In this document: one piece after another, positions 1 to 7,619 of the stretch
How the letters are laid out: every line of letters starts with the position of its first letter
How positions within the stretch are numbered: the first letter of the stretch is position 1
Source of the DNA: CAYSUS01 sp964434165
Lineage (GTDB): Bacteria; Planctomycetota; Planctomycetia; Pirellulales; Thermoguttaceae
Length of the DNA: 25,199 nucleotides
Assembly (NCBI GenBank): GCA_964434165.1
Contig: CAYSUS010000102.1
Location: forward strand, 1-25,199
Reading direction: 5' to 3'
Notes under the pieces: generated by a model
The model's database searches: none
What the model was told of the DNA's origin: nothing
What the model saw: the letters and a program-made list of their open reading frames with translations, nothing else
Position numbers and translations under genes: made by a program

Positions 1-456
1 GGAGTATTTAGCCTTACGGGATGGTCCCCGTGGATTCAGTCGGGGTTCCACGTGACCCGACCTACTCAGGTACCTTCCGGGAGACGATCCGTTTTCGCCT
101 ACGGGGCTGTCACCCTCTATGGCCTGCCTTTCCAGTGCAGTTTCGCTAACCGATCGTTTTGTGACTCCCATGTGGAAGGCCCTACAACCCCGCAGGGGAG
201 AACCCCCGCGGTTTGGGCTATTTCCTTTTCGCTCGCCGCTACTGGGGAAATCGAGGTTTCTTTCTTTTCCTGCGGTTACTGAGATGTTTCAGTTCGCCGC
301 GTTCGCCACGCACGCCTATGGATTCAGCGCACGCCGGTTCGGGAATCCCGGGATCAACGCTCGTTTGACAGCTACACCGGGCTTATCGCAGTCTTCCACG
401 CCCTTCAAAGCCTCCTGACGCCAAGACATCCCCCATGCGCCCTTAATAGCTTGGCC
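1..456 (-). rRNA. rrl: 23S ribosomal RNA, 5' part (runs off the left edge)
   Basis: Read on the minus strand, this stretch matches the 5' domain of bacterial 23S rRNA. The 5' end near 456 reads GGCCAAGCTATTAAGGGCGC, the counterpart of the E. coli start GGTTAAGCGACTAAGCG. Inside it are conserved blocks such as GTAGCGGCGAGCGAA (near 228-242) and GGTGACAGCCCCGTA. At the window edge it reaches AAGGCTAAATACTCC, about position 440 of E. coli 23S. The gene therefore continues to the left of position 1. The 5' end is set by comparison and could be off by a few bases. No 16S 3' end or tRNA precedes it, so this looks like a 23S gene unlinked from 16S. Open reading frames here are artefacts. Confidence 0.96.
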
Positions 457-740
457 ACATGAATCCAACACTCCGCTCAGCGGGCCTCCCGATGGACATG
501 CCTCCGAGAAGCCCGCCTGCCGCGCGCCGATCCACGACAAGCTATCTGCATCTGCGCCCCAGCCGAACCGAAAAGCCCGGCCGGATCGCCGATCCTTGAG
601 CAACGATATGCTCCATCCCTCGGAACGCGCCGGTCACCGACCTGCTCGCTCCTAGGGACCTAAGCGCTCGCGAAGCGCGGTTCGCACACCCCCAAAGGGA
701 TGCACCTCCGGCTTCGTCGCTAAGATGCCACTTGACCTAA

Positions 741-783
741 CCGAATTGTCAAAGATCAACAGACGCGCTTCCTCCCGAAGGAG
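741..783 (-). promoter_or_regulatory. rRNA antitermination site (boxB-like hairpin plus boxA)
   Basis: On the minus strand the sequence GTTGATCTTTGACAATTCGG (760 to 741) closely resembles the rrn boxA of E. coli (TGCTCTTTAACAATT). Just upstream in the transcript is a small hairpin with a UUCG loop, CTCC-TTCG-GGAG (783 to 772), in the place where boxB sits. The boxB-boxA order is that of known rRNA leaders that recruit the Nus factors. The match is by eye, but position and order both fit an rRNA leader. Confidence 0.6.
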
Positions 784-854
784 AGGAGGTCCCCCGTAGG
801 GCACCCCCCCGCGCCGCTGCCGAACTGGTCAGCCCGTCATGATGACAAGGCTGT

Positions 855-920
855 CAGATCGACAGGGGACGAACTCCTCCTCGGCCCGCGGGCACGAGGA
901 ACTCGTCCCCTGTCAATCTG
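855..920. repeat. Long imperfect palindrome in the rRNA leader
   Basis: The arms at 855-879 and 896-920 are 25 bases each and complementary except at three positions, two or more of which could form G-U pairs in one strand. The 16-base centre contains a further perfect 10-base palindrome (gcccgcgggc, 884-893). The outer arm core is gacaggggacg / cgtcccctgtc. The element lies downstream of both rRNA promoters and so would form a very stable hairpin in the 23S precursor. It has no U-run, so it is not an obvious terminator. It could be an RNase III processing stem or a mobile REP-like palindrome. Confidence 0.8.
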
Positions 921-962
921 CACGCCGCTTGGCAGGGGCCGCCTGCGAGCAGCGAAGCGAGT

Positions 963-991
963 AATATATCGGCACAAACAACGCTTGTCAA
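963..991 (-). promoter_or_regulatory. rRNA promoter, proximal (P2-like)
   Basis: On the minus strand there is a perfect -35 box TTGACA (991-986), a 17-base spacer and a -10 box TATATT (968-963). This is close to the sigma70 optimum. The expected start of transcription is near 956, some 500 bases upstream of the mature 23S 5' end. Confidence 0.75.
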
Positions 992-1068
992 ACGGTCGGC
1001 GCGCTATTTCTTTGGCAGCCGCACCCGTAGGCCCCCCGCTGGAAGGGTGTATCCTATGCGCCACCAAA

Positions 1069-1096
1069 ATTATACACCTTCTCCGCCGGCTTTCAA
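1069..1096 (-). promoter_or_regulatory. rRNA promoter, distal (P1-like)
   Basis: On the minus strand there is TTGAAA (1096-1091), a 16-base spacer and a perfect TATAAT (1074-1069). Start of transcription would be near 1062. With the box pair at 963-991 it gives tandem promoters about 105 bases apart, the usual arrangement for rRNA operons. It diverges from the kinase gene starting at 1244. Confidence 0.7.
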
Positions 1097-1243
1097 CCAA
1101 CTCGAGACGCTTTTTGCGCTCGTTGCCAGCGGCGAAGGCCTCCAGGGTCGCCTGCCCGGGCCCCGACGACTCCTGGTAGGCCCGACAATGCTCAACTAGA
1201 GTGAAAAGAGGCTCGTCCTTGGTCTCCTCGACTCGACGCTATC

Positions 1244-2905
1244 ATGCGTATCAGCGCCATTCCGCAGATCTACCGGCATCTGAACCGCTGGCGCGAGATC
1301 CTCGGGATTTTGAGCAAGTACGAGCTCGCCCACTGGATCGGTCGGCTTGGCCCCGACTTCGCCAAGGACCTTCTGAAGGCCCCGGGTGGGACCTCGATCG
1401 CGAGGATTCCCTGGGAGACCCGCGTCCGCTTGGCGTTTGTGGAACTGGGCCCCACGTTCGTCAAGCTCGGGCAGTTGCTGAGCACCCGCCCCGATCTGGT
1501 CGGCGTGGCGCTGGCCGAGGACTTGCAGCACCTCCAGGCCGATGTGCCCGGCGATCCACCTGAGGAGGTTCGGGCGACCATCGAAGCCGAGTTCGGGCAG
1601 GCGGTCGCCGAGCTATTCGTCGAATTCGACGAGACGCCGCTGGCCTCGGCCTCGATCGGGCAGGTCCACTCCGCGCGGCTCCACGACGGCCAGCCCGTGG
1701 TCGTCAAGGTCCAGCACGCGGACATCCGGCGAAAGGTGGCGATCGATCTGGACATCCTGGCCGGACTGGCGCAGCTGGCCGAAATGATCCCGGAGTTCCA
1801 GAACTACCGGCCCCGGGCGGTCGTGGCCGAGTTCCACCGGGTGCTTTCCCATGAGCTGGATTTCGGGCGCGAGCTGCGCCATCTGGAGCAGTTCGCCCGG
1901 GACTTCCGGAAGAATCCCACGGTCCGCATTCCCCGGCCCATCGGCCGGCTCTCGTCCGCGCGCGTGCTGACGATGGATAAGCTCGACGGGGTGAAGGTCT
2001 CCGACAGGGACGCCCTGGAGACGGCCGGTATCGACCTGGCCGAGGTCGCCCGACGGGGAGCGGAGCTGTATCTGGAGATGATCTTCGGCCACGGTTACTA
2101 CCACGCGGACCCTCATCCCGGCAACGTGCTGTTGATGGACGGCAACGTGATCGGGCTTCTCGATTTTGGGATGATCGGGCGGCTCGACGAGCGGCTTCAC
2201 GATGAGATCGAAGAAGGAGTGCTTGCGCTGGACAGCCGCGACGCGGAGCACCTCACGTCGATCATCGTGCGCGTGGGAGCCGTGCCGGCCGACCTGGACC
2301 GTTCCGCGCTGTGTGCGGACGTGGCGGACTTCATCTTCCACTACGGCGCGCAATCGCTCGACGAGTTCGATCTGAGCGGGGCCTTGCGCGACTTGACCGA
2401 GATGATCCACCGCTACCGGATCACGCTGCCGCCGCGGATTGCCCTGTTGATCAAGGTGCTGATCACGCTCGAGGGGACGTCCCGCCACTTGAACCCCCAG
2501 TTCAGCCTGCTGGAGATCATGCTGCCGTACCGCCGCAAGATGATGTGGCGGCGCTACTCGCCGTGGCGCCGCCTGCGCAAATTGCGGCGGCTGATGGCCG
2601 AGGTCGAGCACCTGATCGAAATCCTGCCCCGGGGGCTGACCGAGATCTTCCAGCAGGTGGAGTCCGGCAAGTTCGATGTCCATCTGGATCACCGGGGGCT
2701 GGAGCCCTCGGTGAACCGGCTGGTGCTAGGCATGCTCGCCAGCGCCTTGTACCTCGGCTCGTCCCTGCTCGTGAGCCGACATATGCCGCCACTTTTGTGG
2801 GGGGTGTCTATCCCCGGGGTGGCCGGGTGCGTGGTGAGCATCCTCCTGGGTTGGCGCCTCTGGCGGGCGATCAGCAAGTCGGGGCACCTGGAACGCCGTC
2901 GTTAG
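1244..2905 (+). CDS. ubiB: ABC1/AarF/UbiB-family protein kinase-like protein
   Basis: This 553-residue protein belongs to the UbiB/ABC1 (ADCK) family of atypical kinases, linked in other organisms to biosynthesis of ubiquinone and other isoprenoid lipids. The family marks are present: the KxGQ motif (KLGQ, residues 74-77, followed by STRPD), the Ala-rich nucleotide loop PLASASIGQVHSARL (132-145), the lysine in VVVKVQ (K155), the catalytic HADPHPGN (287-294) and the metal-binding LLDFGM (305-310). Two hydrophobic segments at the C terminus (about 495-545) are typical of the membrane anchor. Length is normal for the family. The ATG at 1244 is the first in frame; no clear Shine-Dalgarno precedes it. 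Its 3' end overlaps a small convergent ORF by 35 bases. The substrate is unknown, and the symbol reflects family rather than proven role in quinone synthesis. Confidence 0.92.
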   Translation: MRISAIPQIYRHLNRWREILGILSKYELAHWIGRLGPDFAKDLLKAPGGTSIARIPWETRVRLAFVELGPTFVKLGQLLSTRPDLVGVALAEDLQHLQADVPGDPPEEVRATIEAEFGQAVAELFVEFDETPLASASIGQVHSARLHDGQPVVVKVQHADIRRKVAIDLDILAGLAQLAEMIPEFQNYRPRAVVAEFHRVLSHELDFGRELRHLEQFARDFRKNPTVRIPRPIGRLSSARVLTMDKLDGVKVSDRDALETAGIDLAEVARRGAELYLEMIFGHGYYHADPHPGNVLLMDGNVIGLLDFGMIGRLDERLHDEIEEGVLALDSRDAEHLTSIIVRVGAVPADLDRSALCADVADFIFHYGAQSLDEFDLSGALRDLTEMIHRYRITLPPRIALLIKVLITLEGTSRHLNPQFSLLEIMLPYRRKMMWRRYSPWRRLRKLRRLMAEVEHLIEILPRGLTEIFQQVESGKFDVHLDHRGLEPSVNRLVLGMLASALYLGSSLLVSRHMPPLLWGVSIPGVAGCVVSILLGWRLWRAISKSGHLERRR

Positions 2906-3089
2906 AGAGACTGGCCCCTGGGGGGGGCGCGGGGTGGCCACGTTCGCCGGCGGCATGACAGTGGGCCAGCACGCGGCTGACCCGCTCGTCGAGTTGCTCA
3001 AGCTGTCGCAGGAGTTGGTCGTGCCTGGCGTCGAGTTCCAGAAGGGCCTCGAAGTGATCGACGGATGCCTTCATCTCGGGTGCTTTCAT
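2871..3089 (-). CDS. Small coiled-coil protein of unknown function
   Basis: This 72-residue frame begins MKAPEMKASVDHFEALLELD and continues with a strongly helical, heptad-like stretch rich in Leu, Glu and Arg (about residues 10-40). It ends in a Pro/Gly-rich tail. The frame stays open further upstream, but that part lacks protein character, so the ATG at 3089 or the one at 3074 is the likely start. No good ribosome binding site is visible. It converges on the kinase gene and overlaps its last 35 bases, which is compatible with a real tail-to-tail pair. The helical composition is the main reason to believe it; no function can be assigned. Confidence 0.45.
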   Translation of the reverse strand: MKAPEMKASVDHFEALLELDARHDQLLRQLEQLDERVSRVLAHCHAAGERGHPAPPPGASLSNDGVPGAPTC

Positions 3090-3430
3090 CGCAGAGGCGG
3101 GGGAACTGAAATGGATCATCGGCCGATGCGAGCCGCCGCATCCAGTTCTGTTCGTGCACCACGTGGTAGGATATTCTGGGTGGAGTCGTTGGGAGGGGTG
3201 GGTAACTGAGGGCATTTGCGCGGCCCTCTCGCGGCCCGGTTCGATGAAGGACGAGCGTCCGACAGCGGGTGGTCGAAAGTCGGACAGCGCAAATCGAGCA
3301 GAAAAGTGGTGGGGGATGGATGGACAGGACCGATAGGTTGAAGTTAGATTATGGGCTTGCGCATGAAGCAAAGGCGTTGGTGCGCGATTTGCTTGACGGT
3401 GTTACGATCCTTCGAACCAAGGAGGTCTTA
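3090..3430. other. Intergenic region between small ORF and rpsU
   Basis: No coding frame is convincing across these 341 bases. They hold a perfect 10-base palindrome, ACCACGTGGT, at 3158-3167, and the candidate rpsU promoter at 3321-3350. The frame that runs into rpsU from upstream starts at 3269 but has no family similarity before 3431, so it is treated as leader. Confidence 0.6.
3321..3350 (+). promoter_or_regulatory. Candidate rpsU promoter
   Basis: TGGACA (3321-3326, five of six matches to the -35 consensus), an 18-base spacer and TAGATT (3345-3350, four of six matches to the -10 consensus). This would give a leader of about 75 bases before the S21 start codon. The match is moderate and made by eye. 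Confidence 0.35.
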
Positions 3431-3622
3431 GTGGTCAAACTGACGTTGCGGGACAATGAATCCATTCAAGAGGCGGTGCGCCGCTTCCGCAAGCTGGTGG
3501 AGCGGAGCGGGATCAAGAAGGAGATGCGCCGCCGCGAGTACTACGAGAAGCCCAGCGAGATCAAGCGTCGCGCACGGCTTCGGGCCGAGCGCCGCTCCCG
3601 TCGCAATCGGCTACCGGCCTAA
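3431..3622 (+). CDS. rpsU: 30S ribosomal protein S21
   Basis: This 63-residue, very basic protein shows the S21 pattern: VKLTLRDNESIQEAVRRF, then KLVERSGIKKEMRRREYYEK and an Arg/Lys-rich tail. S21 binds the small subunit near the 3' end of 16S rRNA and helps initiation. I place the start at GTG 3431 because an AAGGAGGT Shine-Dalgarno lies at 3419-3426, five bases from it, and because the family's conserved region begins there. A longer frame opens at 3269 but its extra 54 residues do not resemble S21. The gene converges with the end of the pilus cluster (GspF stop at 3751). Confidence 0.95.
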   Translation: MVKLTLRDNESIQEAVRRFRKLVERSGIKKEMRRREYYEKPSEIKRRARLRAERRSRRNRLPA

Positions 3623-3678
3623 GCCGCACGAGCCTTCGGGATCGCTTCTCTCTTCTGTATTGATTGGTCGCTCAAGGG

Positions 3679-3701
3679 AGACGCTGCGCGCCGAAGCGTC
3701 T
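3679..3701. terminator. Weak hairpin between convergent rpsU and gspF
   Basis: Arms AGACGCT (3679-3685) and AGCGTCT (3695-3701) pair perfectly over 7 bp with a 9-base loop. It sits between two convergent genes, where a bidirectional terminator is expected, but neither side has a U-run. Termination here may be Rho-dependent or elsewhere. Confidence 0.3.
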
Positions 3702-3750
3702 TCGCAGCCCGGCCCGGCGTCGTCTCAAGCCGCACCCTGCTTCGGAAGGT

Positions 3751-4944
3751 CTACGGCTGCTTGCTCAGGGTGAAGATCGGCAGCAGCAGGGCCAGTCCGA
3801 TGCCGCCGACGACCACGCCCATCACGCTGATCATGATGGGTTCGATCAGGCTGGTCGCGGTCTTCAGAGCCATTTCGACCTCCTGGTCGTAGTAGTTGCT
3901 CACCCGTTCCAACACGTAATCGAGTTTGCCCGTTTCCTCGCCCGAGGCGATCATCTGCACGAGCACGCGCGGGAACAGCGGGCTCTCGGCGAGGACCTCG
4001 CAGATTCGTCTTCCGCCGGTGACCTGGTCGTGGACATCCTGCCAGAGCCGCTCATAGTGGTAGTTGCCCGAGACCTCGCCCGAAAGTCTGAGCGAATCGA
4101 GCATGGGGACGCCGCTGGCGAGCATCGTTCCCAGCGTGCGGATGCTTCGGCTGATCGTGACCTTTCGGAACATGGGCCCGAGAATCGGCAGGTGAAGCTT
4201 CACCCAGTCAAGCATCCGGCGGCCCGGGTCGGTGCGCCGACCGATCAGGTAGGCGGCCAGCAAGAGGACGGCGCCGCCCAGCCACAAGTACCAATAGGTC
4301 AGCAGGACGTCCGAGGTGCTCATCATGATTTGGGTCGGCCGGGGAAGTTCGGCGCCGCGCGCAGCGAACAGGGGCGTGAACTTGGGCAGGATGTAGGTCA
4401 GAAGGAACACCGTGACGCCCACGGCGAGCACCATCATGACGACAGGGTAGGCCATGGCGGCACGGACCTTGCCCCGGGTTTCCACCTCCTTGCGGAGGTA
4501 ACTCGCCACCCGGTCGAGCATGGCGCCCATGGAGCCGGTGGCTTCGCTGGCCTTGACGAGTGAAACGTAGGTACGGTCGAAGTATCTGGGGAATCGGGCC
4601 AGGGCCGTGGAGAAGTCCTCGCCGCTTTCCACCGAGCGCTTCAGGTCGCCGAGCACCTCTCGGAACGTGGGGTTCTGCTCCTGCTCGAGGATCCCGGAGA
4701 GGGCGGCCGCGAGGGTGATCCCCGTATCGACCATGATCGCGAGCTGGCTGGTGAAGTAGATGATGTCGTGCTTGGACACGCGTGGGGAGAGTAGTCCTCC
4801 GCCCGCGCCGTCGGTCTCGGACAGGTCGAGGATTACGAACCCGTCCCGGCGAAGCTGCTGGGCGGCATCCTCCAGGCTCTTGGCCTCGACACGGCCGTCG
4901 TGCACTTTGCCCAACGGGTCGCGGACGTGGAACTGAAACTCCAT
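3751..4944 (-). CDS. gspF: Type II secretion / type IV pilus inner-membrane platform protein (GspF/PilC family)
   Basis: This 397-residue protein is the polytopic platform on which the assembly ATPase acts to extrude pilins. It starts with the cytoplasmic N-terminal domain (FHVRDPLGKVHDGRVEA, then DAAQQLRRDGFVILDL). Two T2SF repeats follow (about 60-182 and 265-390), including SEATGSMGAMLDRVASYL and GEETGKLDYVLERVSNYY. Membrane segments lie at about 167-187, 214-235 and 367-390, the standard three. Length is normal. The ATG at 4944 has GGAG eight bases upstream. It is the last gene of the cluster, 54 bases after the ATPase, as in many gspEF/pilBC pairs. Whether it works in a pilus or a secretion pseudopilus cannot be told from the sequence. 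Confidence 0.94.
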   Translation of the reverse strand: MEFQFHVRDPLGKVHDGRVEAKSLEDAAQQLRRDGFVILDLSETDGAGGGLLSPRVSKHDIIYFTSQLAIMVDTGITLAAALSGILEQEQNPTFREVLGDLKRSVESGEDFSTALARFPRYFDRTYVSLVKASEATGSMGAMLDRVASYLRKEVETRGKVRAAMAYPVVMMVLAVGVTVFLLTYILPKFTPLFAARGAELPRPTQIMMSTSDVLLTYWYLWLGGAVLLLAAYLIGRRTDPGRRMLDWVKLHLPILGPMFRKVTISRSIRTLGTMLASGVPMLDSLRLSGEVSGNYHYERLWQDVHDQVTGGRRICEVLAESPLFPRVLVQMIASGEETGKLDYVLERVSNYYDQEVEMALKTATSLIEPIMISVMGVVVGGIGLALLLPIFTLSKQP

Positions 4945-4998
4945 GGCGTGTCTCCGCGGCGTCCGGTGCTTAAAGGGTAAGCGTACTGGCTCGTCGCG

Positions 4999-6744
4999 CT
5001 ATCCTTGGTCGCCGGGCCCGAGGTCCCGGACGTCGCCGACGATGTAAAGGACTTCCTCGACCGTGGTGATCCCTTCGCGAACCTTGCAGAAGCCGTCGTG
5101 GGCCAGCGCGACCATGCCCTGGTCCAGGGCCGTGCGGCGCAGGGCGCTGATGCTCGGGTTGGTCACGATCAGGTCCCGCATCTCGTCGCTGATGGCAAGC
5201 AGCTCGTGGACGCCGATGCGGCCGCGGAAGCCCGTATTCCGGCACGCCCGACAACCCACCCCGCGGTAGAACTCGCGGATGTCGTAGCCCATGCGCTCCA
5301 GGGCCTTGCGGATGTTGCGCGGAGGGTCGTAGGTGGTCTTGCACTTCGAGCAGATCCTCCGCACGAGCCGCTGGGCGAGCACGGCGTTCAGGGCGGCGCC
5401 GATCAGATACGGCTCGACGCCCATGTTGATCAATCGCGTGACCGCCGAGCAGGCGTCGTTGGTGTGCAGGGTGCTCAGCACGAGGTGACCGGTCAGCGCG
5501 GCCTGGATCGCCGTGCGGGCCGTCTCCTCGTCGCGGATCTCGCCGACCATGATGATGTCGGGATCCTGGCGGAGCAGCGTGCGGAGGGCCTTGGAGAAGG
5601 TCAGGCCGATCTTCTCTTGAACCTGAAACTGGTTGATCAGCGGAAGGTGGTACTCGATGGGATCTTCGACCGTGCAGACGTTATTCTCCATCGAGCTGAT
5701 GGCGTTCAGCCCCGCGTAGAGGGTCGTCGACTTGCCGCTGCCCGTGGGGCCGGTGACCAGAATGATTCCGTTTGGCGCCCGGATGAGCCGGAGGAATGTG
5801 CCCAGGATATCCTCGGCGAAGCCCAAGTCCTCCAGCACCAGCGAGACGCTGCGCGTGTCGAGGACGCGGATCACGGTCTTCTCGCCGCGGTTGGTGGGGA
5901 AGGTGCTCACGCGGAGGTCGATCTTGCGTCCCTCCAGAAGCACGTGGACGCGGCCGTCCTGGGGGAGGCGGCGCTCGCTGATGTCGAGCGAGGCCATGAT
6001 CTTGATGCGGCTGGTCACCGCGTTGAGCAGGTGCTGCGGAACCTCCAAGGCCTTGTGCAGCCTGCCGTCGATGCGGTAGCGCACTCGCAGGCAGCGTTCG
6101 GCCGGCTCGATGTGGACGTCGCTGGCCCCTTCTTTGACGGCGTTGAAGATGATGTAGTTGACCAGGCGGATAACCGGCGATTGCCCGGCGATCTCCTCAA
6201 TGTCGCCGATGTCCTCAATCGCCTCCTCGATGAGCGTGACGTCGGCGTCCTGGGAGTCCTCGATGATGTCGTCGATGACGAACACCTTCGAGTTGGGCAG
6301 CGAGGTGATCATCCTCCGGATGTCCCGCGTTGTGGCCGCGACGATATGGACGCCCAGGTTCGAGAGGCTGCGAATCTCGTCGATCAGGAAGAGGTTCGAC
6401 GGCTCCGGCACCGCGATCGTCAGCACGCCGCGGATCACGAACAGCGGGAGCACGAAGTTCTGCTCGATATACTCCCGGGGAAGGACATCGACCACCTTGG
6501 GATCCATGAGCCGGGCTTCGAGCTTGGCGTACGGCACGCCGTACTCCGCGGCCAGACACTCGACGATCTGGTCTTCGTTGCAGAGATCCAAGTCAACGAG
6601 GATCTCGCCGAGCAGCTTGTTGCGGCCCCCTTGCTGCTGGCGCGCGAGGGCCTCCTGGAGCTGTTCCGCGGTGAGGTAACCCTTGGCGACCAGCAGGTCG
6701 CCCAGCCGGCGGGGCGCGACGGGAGTGGGATTGGCAATGGCCAT
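4999..6744 (-). CDS. gspE: Type II secretion / type IV pilus assembly ATPase (GspE/PilB family)
   Basis: This 581-residue cytoplasmic hexameric ATPase powers pilin or pseudopilin assembly. Residues 12-145 form an MshEN/T2SSE N-terminal domain (RRLGDLLVAKGYLTAEQLQE), the type that binds c-di-GMP in some relatives; I cannot confirm that here. The core has Walker A GPTGSGKST (332-340), the Asp box CTVEDPIEY (357-365), Walker B region RQDPDIIMVGEIRD (392-405) and the His box TGHLVLSTLHTND (418-430). A four-cysteine zinc site, C465/C468 and C498/C501, marks GspE/PilB rather than the retraction ATPase PilT. The start is the first ATG; no strong Shine-Dalgarno is seen. A long frame on the opposite strand is only its shadow. 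Confidence 0.95.
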   Translation of the reverse strand: MAIANPTPVAPRRLGDLLVAKGYLTAEQLQEALARQQQGGRNKLLGEILVDLDLCNEDQIVECLAAEYGVPYAKLEARLMDPKVVDVLPREYIEQNFVLPLFVIRGVLTIAVPEPSNLFLIDEIRSLSNLGVHIVAATTRDIRRMITSLPNSKVFVIDDIIEDSQDADVTLIEEAIEDIGDIEEIAGQSPVIRLVNYIIFNAVKEGASDVHIEPAERCLRVRYRIDGRLHKALEVPQHLLNAVTSRIKIMASLDISERRLPQDGRVHVLLEGRKIDLRVSTFPTNRGEKTVIRVLDTRSVSLVLEDLGFAEDILGTFLRLIRAPNGIILVTGPTGSGKSTTLYAGLNAISSMENNVCTVEDPIEYHLPLINQFQVQEKIGLTFSKALRTLLRQDPDIIMVGEIRDEETARTAIQAALTGHLVLSTLHTNDACSAVTRLINMGVEPYLIGAALNAVLAQRLVRRICSKCKTTYDPPRNIRKALERMGYDIREFYRGVGCRACRNTGFRGRIGVHELLAISDEMRDLIVTNPSISALRRTALDQGMVALAHDGFCKVREGITTVEEVLYIVGDVRDLGPGDQG

Positions 6745-6811
6745 GGCTGGGTCCGCGGGGCGATGCGGTGCGGGGCCGACGAACGGTCCGGGGCCTTGCC
6801 CCGGCCCGCGA

Positions 6812-7138
6812 TCAACGGAGGCCTTTCACGGCGTCCACGACACTTTCGAGCACCTCGAGCTGTTGGTCCAACCGCGTGATCTCCAGGATCTTCCGGTTGG
6901 CCGGGTTGGTGGTGGTGACCTTCATTGCGCCCCCCTGCTCGCGTAGACGGTCGTGGGCGTCCAGCACGGCCTCCAGGCCGGCGCTATCCAGCAGCTCCGT
7001 ATGGTCGAGGTCGAGAACCACCTGCTTCCGCTCTAACGAAGTCACGTAGTCGGCGAACACCGCGGCCTGGTCGGCGCCGAGCTCGTCGGGCGTGTGGACG
7101 ACGATGACGTTGCCAAAGATCTCCGTGGGGAGCTTCAT
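6812..7138 (-). CDS. STAS-domain protein (anti-sigma factor antagonist-like)
   Basis: This 108-residue protein is a single STAS domain. The family core is clear: VVLDLDHTELLDSAGLEAVL (41-60) with the conserved serine S52 in DSAGL, the residue phosphorylated in SpoIIAA/RsbV-type proteins. The second half, MKVTTTNPANRKILEITRLD, is the usual strand-helix ending. Such proteins switch partners by serine phosphorylation or act as scaffold modules. No cognate anti-sigma kinase or sigma factor is visible nearby. It lies 25 bases after the response regulator and 67 bases before the ATPase, so it is probably cotranscribed with both and may link the signalling module to the motor. That link is inference. 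Confidence 0.85.
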   Translation of the reverse strand: MKLPTEIFGNVIVVHTPDELGADQAAVFADYVTSLERKQVVLDLDHTELLDSAGLEAVLDAHDRLREQGGAMKVTTTNPANRKILEITRLDQQLEVLESVVDAVKGLR

Positions 7139-7163
7139 GGGTCGGGCGCGAGGAGCTAGGGCG

Positions 7164-7580
7164 TCAGGGGTCGGAAATCACGGGTCCGGGGATGGGGGCC
7201 GGCGCGTTGGCGCCACCGAGGATCTGGTCCACGCTCTGCAGCAGTTCGCGCGGGCTGAACGGCTTGGCGATCACCCCCATCACGTTCCATTTCTCCGCCA
7301 GCTCCTCGTGACTCACCTCGAATCCCTTGGCCGTGAGCATGAGGATCGGCAGCCCCGCGGTCGTCGGATTCTGCCGCACGCGCTGGGTGAGCTCGAAGCC
7401 AGTCATCCGAGGCATCTGGCAGTCGGTGATGAGGATATCCGGCACGCGGGTTTGGATGAGCTCCCACGCGTCCTGCCCGTCGCAGGCGATCTGAACGGCG
7501 TAGCCGGCCTTCTTGAGCTTGAACTCCGCTGCGCGGAGGATGTGGATTTCGTCGTCGCAGAGCAGGATTCGTTTTGCCAT
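7164..7580 (-). CDS. Single-domain response regulator (CheY-like)
   Basis: This 138-residue protein is a lone receiver domain followed by a short Pro/Ala tail (about 124-138). Key residues are present: the acidic pair D9-D10 in LLCDDE, the phosphoacceptor D53 in ILITDCQMP, T83 in LMLTAK and K106 in IAKPF. There is no output domain, so it must act by protein contact, as CheY or PilG/PilH do. It lies just after the histidine kinase (39 bases apart), its likely phosphodonor, and just before the STAS gene. The ATG at 7580 has a weak GGAAAG upstream. Target unknown. Confidence 0.92.
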   Translation of the reverse strand: MAKRILLCDDEIHILRAAEFKLKKAGYAVQIACDGQDAWELIQTRVPDILITDCQMPRMTGFELTQRVRQNPTTAGLPILMLTAKGFEVSHEELAEKWNVMGVIAKPFSPRELLQSVDQILGGANAPAPIPGPVISDP

Positions 7581-7619
7581 AGGTTCTTTCCGTTTCTCGA
7601 TCGTCGTGTCGAGGCGGGA

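Larger units (their letters stand above)
457..956 (-). other. Transcribed leader of the 23S rRNA operon, no protein gene
   Basis: This stretch of about 500 bases lies between the proximal rRNA promoter and the mature 5' end of 23S. I see no 16S anti-Shine-Dalgarno end, no tRNA cloverleaf and no convincing coding frame. It holds the palindrome at 855-920, a boxB/boxA-like antitermination site at 741-783, and a short hairpin at 664-678 with 5-bp arms (gcgct/agcgc). In most bacteria this position holds a 16S-23S spacer; here it is simply the leader of a separate 23S transcript. Confidence 0.75.

Noticed and set aside
1..603. Protein frames overlapping the rRNA end and leader
   Set aside because: They lie on conserved 23S sequence or its leader and have no protein features.
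457..740. A tRNA gene in the space upstream of 23S
   Set aside because: No cloverleaf, TTCRANY T-loop in the right setting or acceptor stem could be found on either strand.
1613..2692. A 359-codon open frame on the minus strand inside the UbiB-type gene
   Set aside because: It is the shadow of a well-conserved kinase gene and shows repetitive His/Asp/Gln-rich composition without motifs.
3158..3167. Perfect palindrome ACCACGTGGT as an operator
   Set aside because: A single 10-base palindrome in GC-rich DNA is expected by chance, and no regulator gene is nearby.
5005..6879. A 624-codon open frame on the plus strand opposite the GspE/PilB gene
   Set aside because: The minus strand encodes a complete ATPase with all motifs; the plus frame has no family features and arises from high GC codon use.
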